Positions 6,262-6,852 of a stretch of DNA of 6,852 nucleotides are shown here, piece by piece. The position numbers were made by a program, and so were the translations under genes. Source of the stretch: Flavisolibacter sp. (GTDB lineage: Bacteria; Bacteroidota; Bacteroidia; Chitinophagales; Chitinophagaceae); assembly GCA_025936195.1 (NCBI GenBank), contig JAICTW010000137.1, forward strand, positions 1 through 6,852, in the 5' to 3' direction. The first letter of the stretch is position 1. The number at the start of each line of letters is the position of its first letter. The notes under the pieces are model-generated. The model was not told where the DNA came from and did not search any database. It was given only the letters and a program-made list of their open reading frames with translations.

Positions 6262-6669
6262 TCAATCATACTTCAAAAACAAAATGTCTGTTCTTGAAGA
6301 AACAACCGGACTTACACTTCCGGTTTGCACACTCACCAGGCTTTTGCCAACACTGTCTGCTTTAGTAACGGTTTGCACACTGGCGCCGTTTTCTTTAATG
6401 TAATAGTCCTGGAATAAAATGGCATCGGCTCCCTTGGCCTTTGCTTTTTCAACAGCCTTTGCTTGCATCTTGTCTATTCTGTTCTTTACGGAACCTCCAA
6501 CTCCATATTCCATATAGCCCTTTCCAATGATGGTGTAGGGATGTTTAATTGCAGAAGCATCTACATAAACGTCCACATTTTTTGAAGGAGCATAGGAGGA
6601 GCCGAGATAATTAAGATGAGATCCGCAGGAACAGAAAACAACAAGAAGAACTGTGTAGTACTTGATCAT
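6262..6669 (-). CDS. Small lipoprotein with RcsF/YbjQ-like GADAI motif, unknown function
   Basis: A 135-residue predicted lipoprotein. The N-terminus MIKYYTVLLVVFCSC is a short signal ending in a non-ideal lipobox (F-C-S-C, lipidated C15 most likely, C13 less so). The mature part contains YLGSSYAPSKNVDVYVD (21-37), HPYTIIGKGYMEYG (43-56), then a Lys/Ala-rich helix KMQAKAVEKAKAKGADAILFQDYYI (from 67) and a C-terminal strand TDILFLKYD. The pattern of a beta strand with IGKG, a helix of AxEKAKxKGADAI type and a final strand recalls the small alpha/beta folds of the RcsF, YbjQ and DUF4156 lipoproteins, which sense or bind at the envelope. That is similarity of pattern, not a demonstrated homology. 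The ATG at 6667-6669 is the only start giving a signal peptide. A CAAATTTG at 6704-6711 resembles a -7 box but lacks a matching upstream TTG. Confidence 0.8.
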   Translation of the reverse strand: MIKYYTVLLVVFCSCGSHLNYLGSSYAPSKNVDVYVDASAIKHPYTIIGKGYMEYGVGGSVKNRIDKMQAKAVEKAKAKGADAILFQDYYIKENGASVQTVTKADSVGKSLVSVQTGSVSPVVSSRTDILFLKYD

Positions 6670-6852
6670 AAGCTCTGATTATTGGTTAGAAAATTGTTGT
6701 AACCAAATTTGAAAAAGCAAATGAAAAACTGGTGTTAACGCAGCAATAGAAAAAAGTTAAAGCCTGGCCGGCCTTGTCCAAGAGCAACCGGTGTACACAT
6801 CTTTTTAAGCAATGCAGGAGGTATGTCATTTTGAAAGTATAGAGAATGCTGA
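6670..6852. other. Window-end region without a convincing gene
   Basis: This holds the upstream region of the small lipoprotein gene. On the minus strand a 47-codon frame (6829-6686, MTYLLHCLKRCV...) begins with an ATG preceded by CAAA and ends 16 bases before the lipoprotein ATG. It is cysteine-rich with no recognisable motif, and I do not call it a gene. An 8-bp palindrome GGCCGGCC sits at 6766-6773, unusual in such A/T-rich DNA. Nothing else is evident. Confidence 0.4.

Overview
The window looks like a chromosomal segment of a Bacteroidota bacterium, most likely from the Chitinophagaceae or a related soil or freshwater group. This rests on A/T-rich start regions without Shine-Dalgarno sequences, lipoprotein and PKD-type proteins of Bacteroidota style, a glycan-degrading GH5/GH26 enzyme, and moderately low GC. 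The family-level assignment is inference from style. No rRNA, tRNA, CRISPR array, transposase or phage gene is visible.

Layout. Bases 1-1605 (+) hold the 3' part of a two-domain beta-mannanase: the C-terminal part of a GH5 catalytic domain, a short linker and a complete GH26 domain. A 245-base non-coding stretch follows, with a small hairpin. Next come three co-directional genes. A DedA-family membrane protein (1851-2582) overlaps by 17 bases an MFS transporter (2566-3807). After 78 bases, which hold a perfect 18-bp palindrome set among AATTCGTGT repeats, comes a GT9 heptosyltransferase-like glycosyltransferase (3886-4923). A convergent 331-base gap (4924-5254) has no convincing gene but contains an imperfect inverted repeat and a long start-less open frame. 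On the minus strand lie a PKD-domain lipoprotein (5255-6067) and a small lipoprotein (6262-6669), each probably with its own promoter. The last 183 bases hold no convincing gene.

How the genes relate. The mannanase would cleave plant-type mannan outside the cytoplasm with two different catalytic folds on one chain. The DedA, MFS and GT9 genes concern the cell envelope: lipid or membrane homeostasis, solute transport, and LPS or surface glycan assembly. Only DedA and MFS look translationally coupled. The two lipoproteins are of unknown function. I see no defence system, biosynthetic cluster or clearly new system. The most unusual items are the GH5-GH26 fusion and the repeat-like intergenic DNA at 1606-1850, 3836-3880 and 4924-5254.
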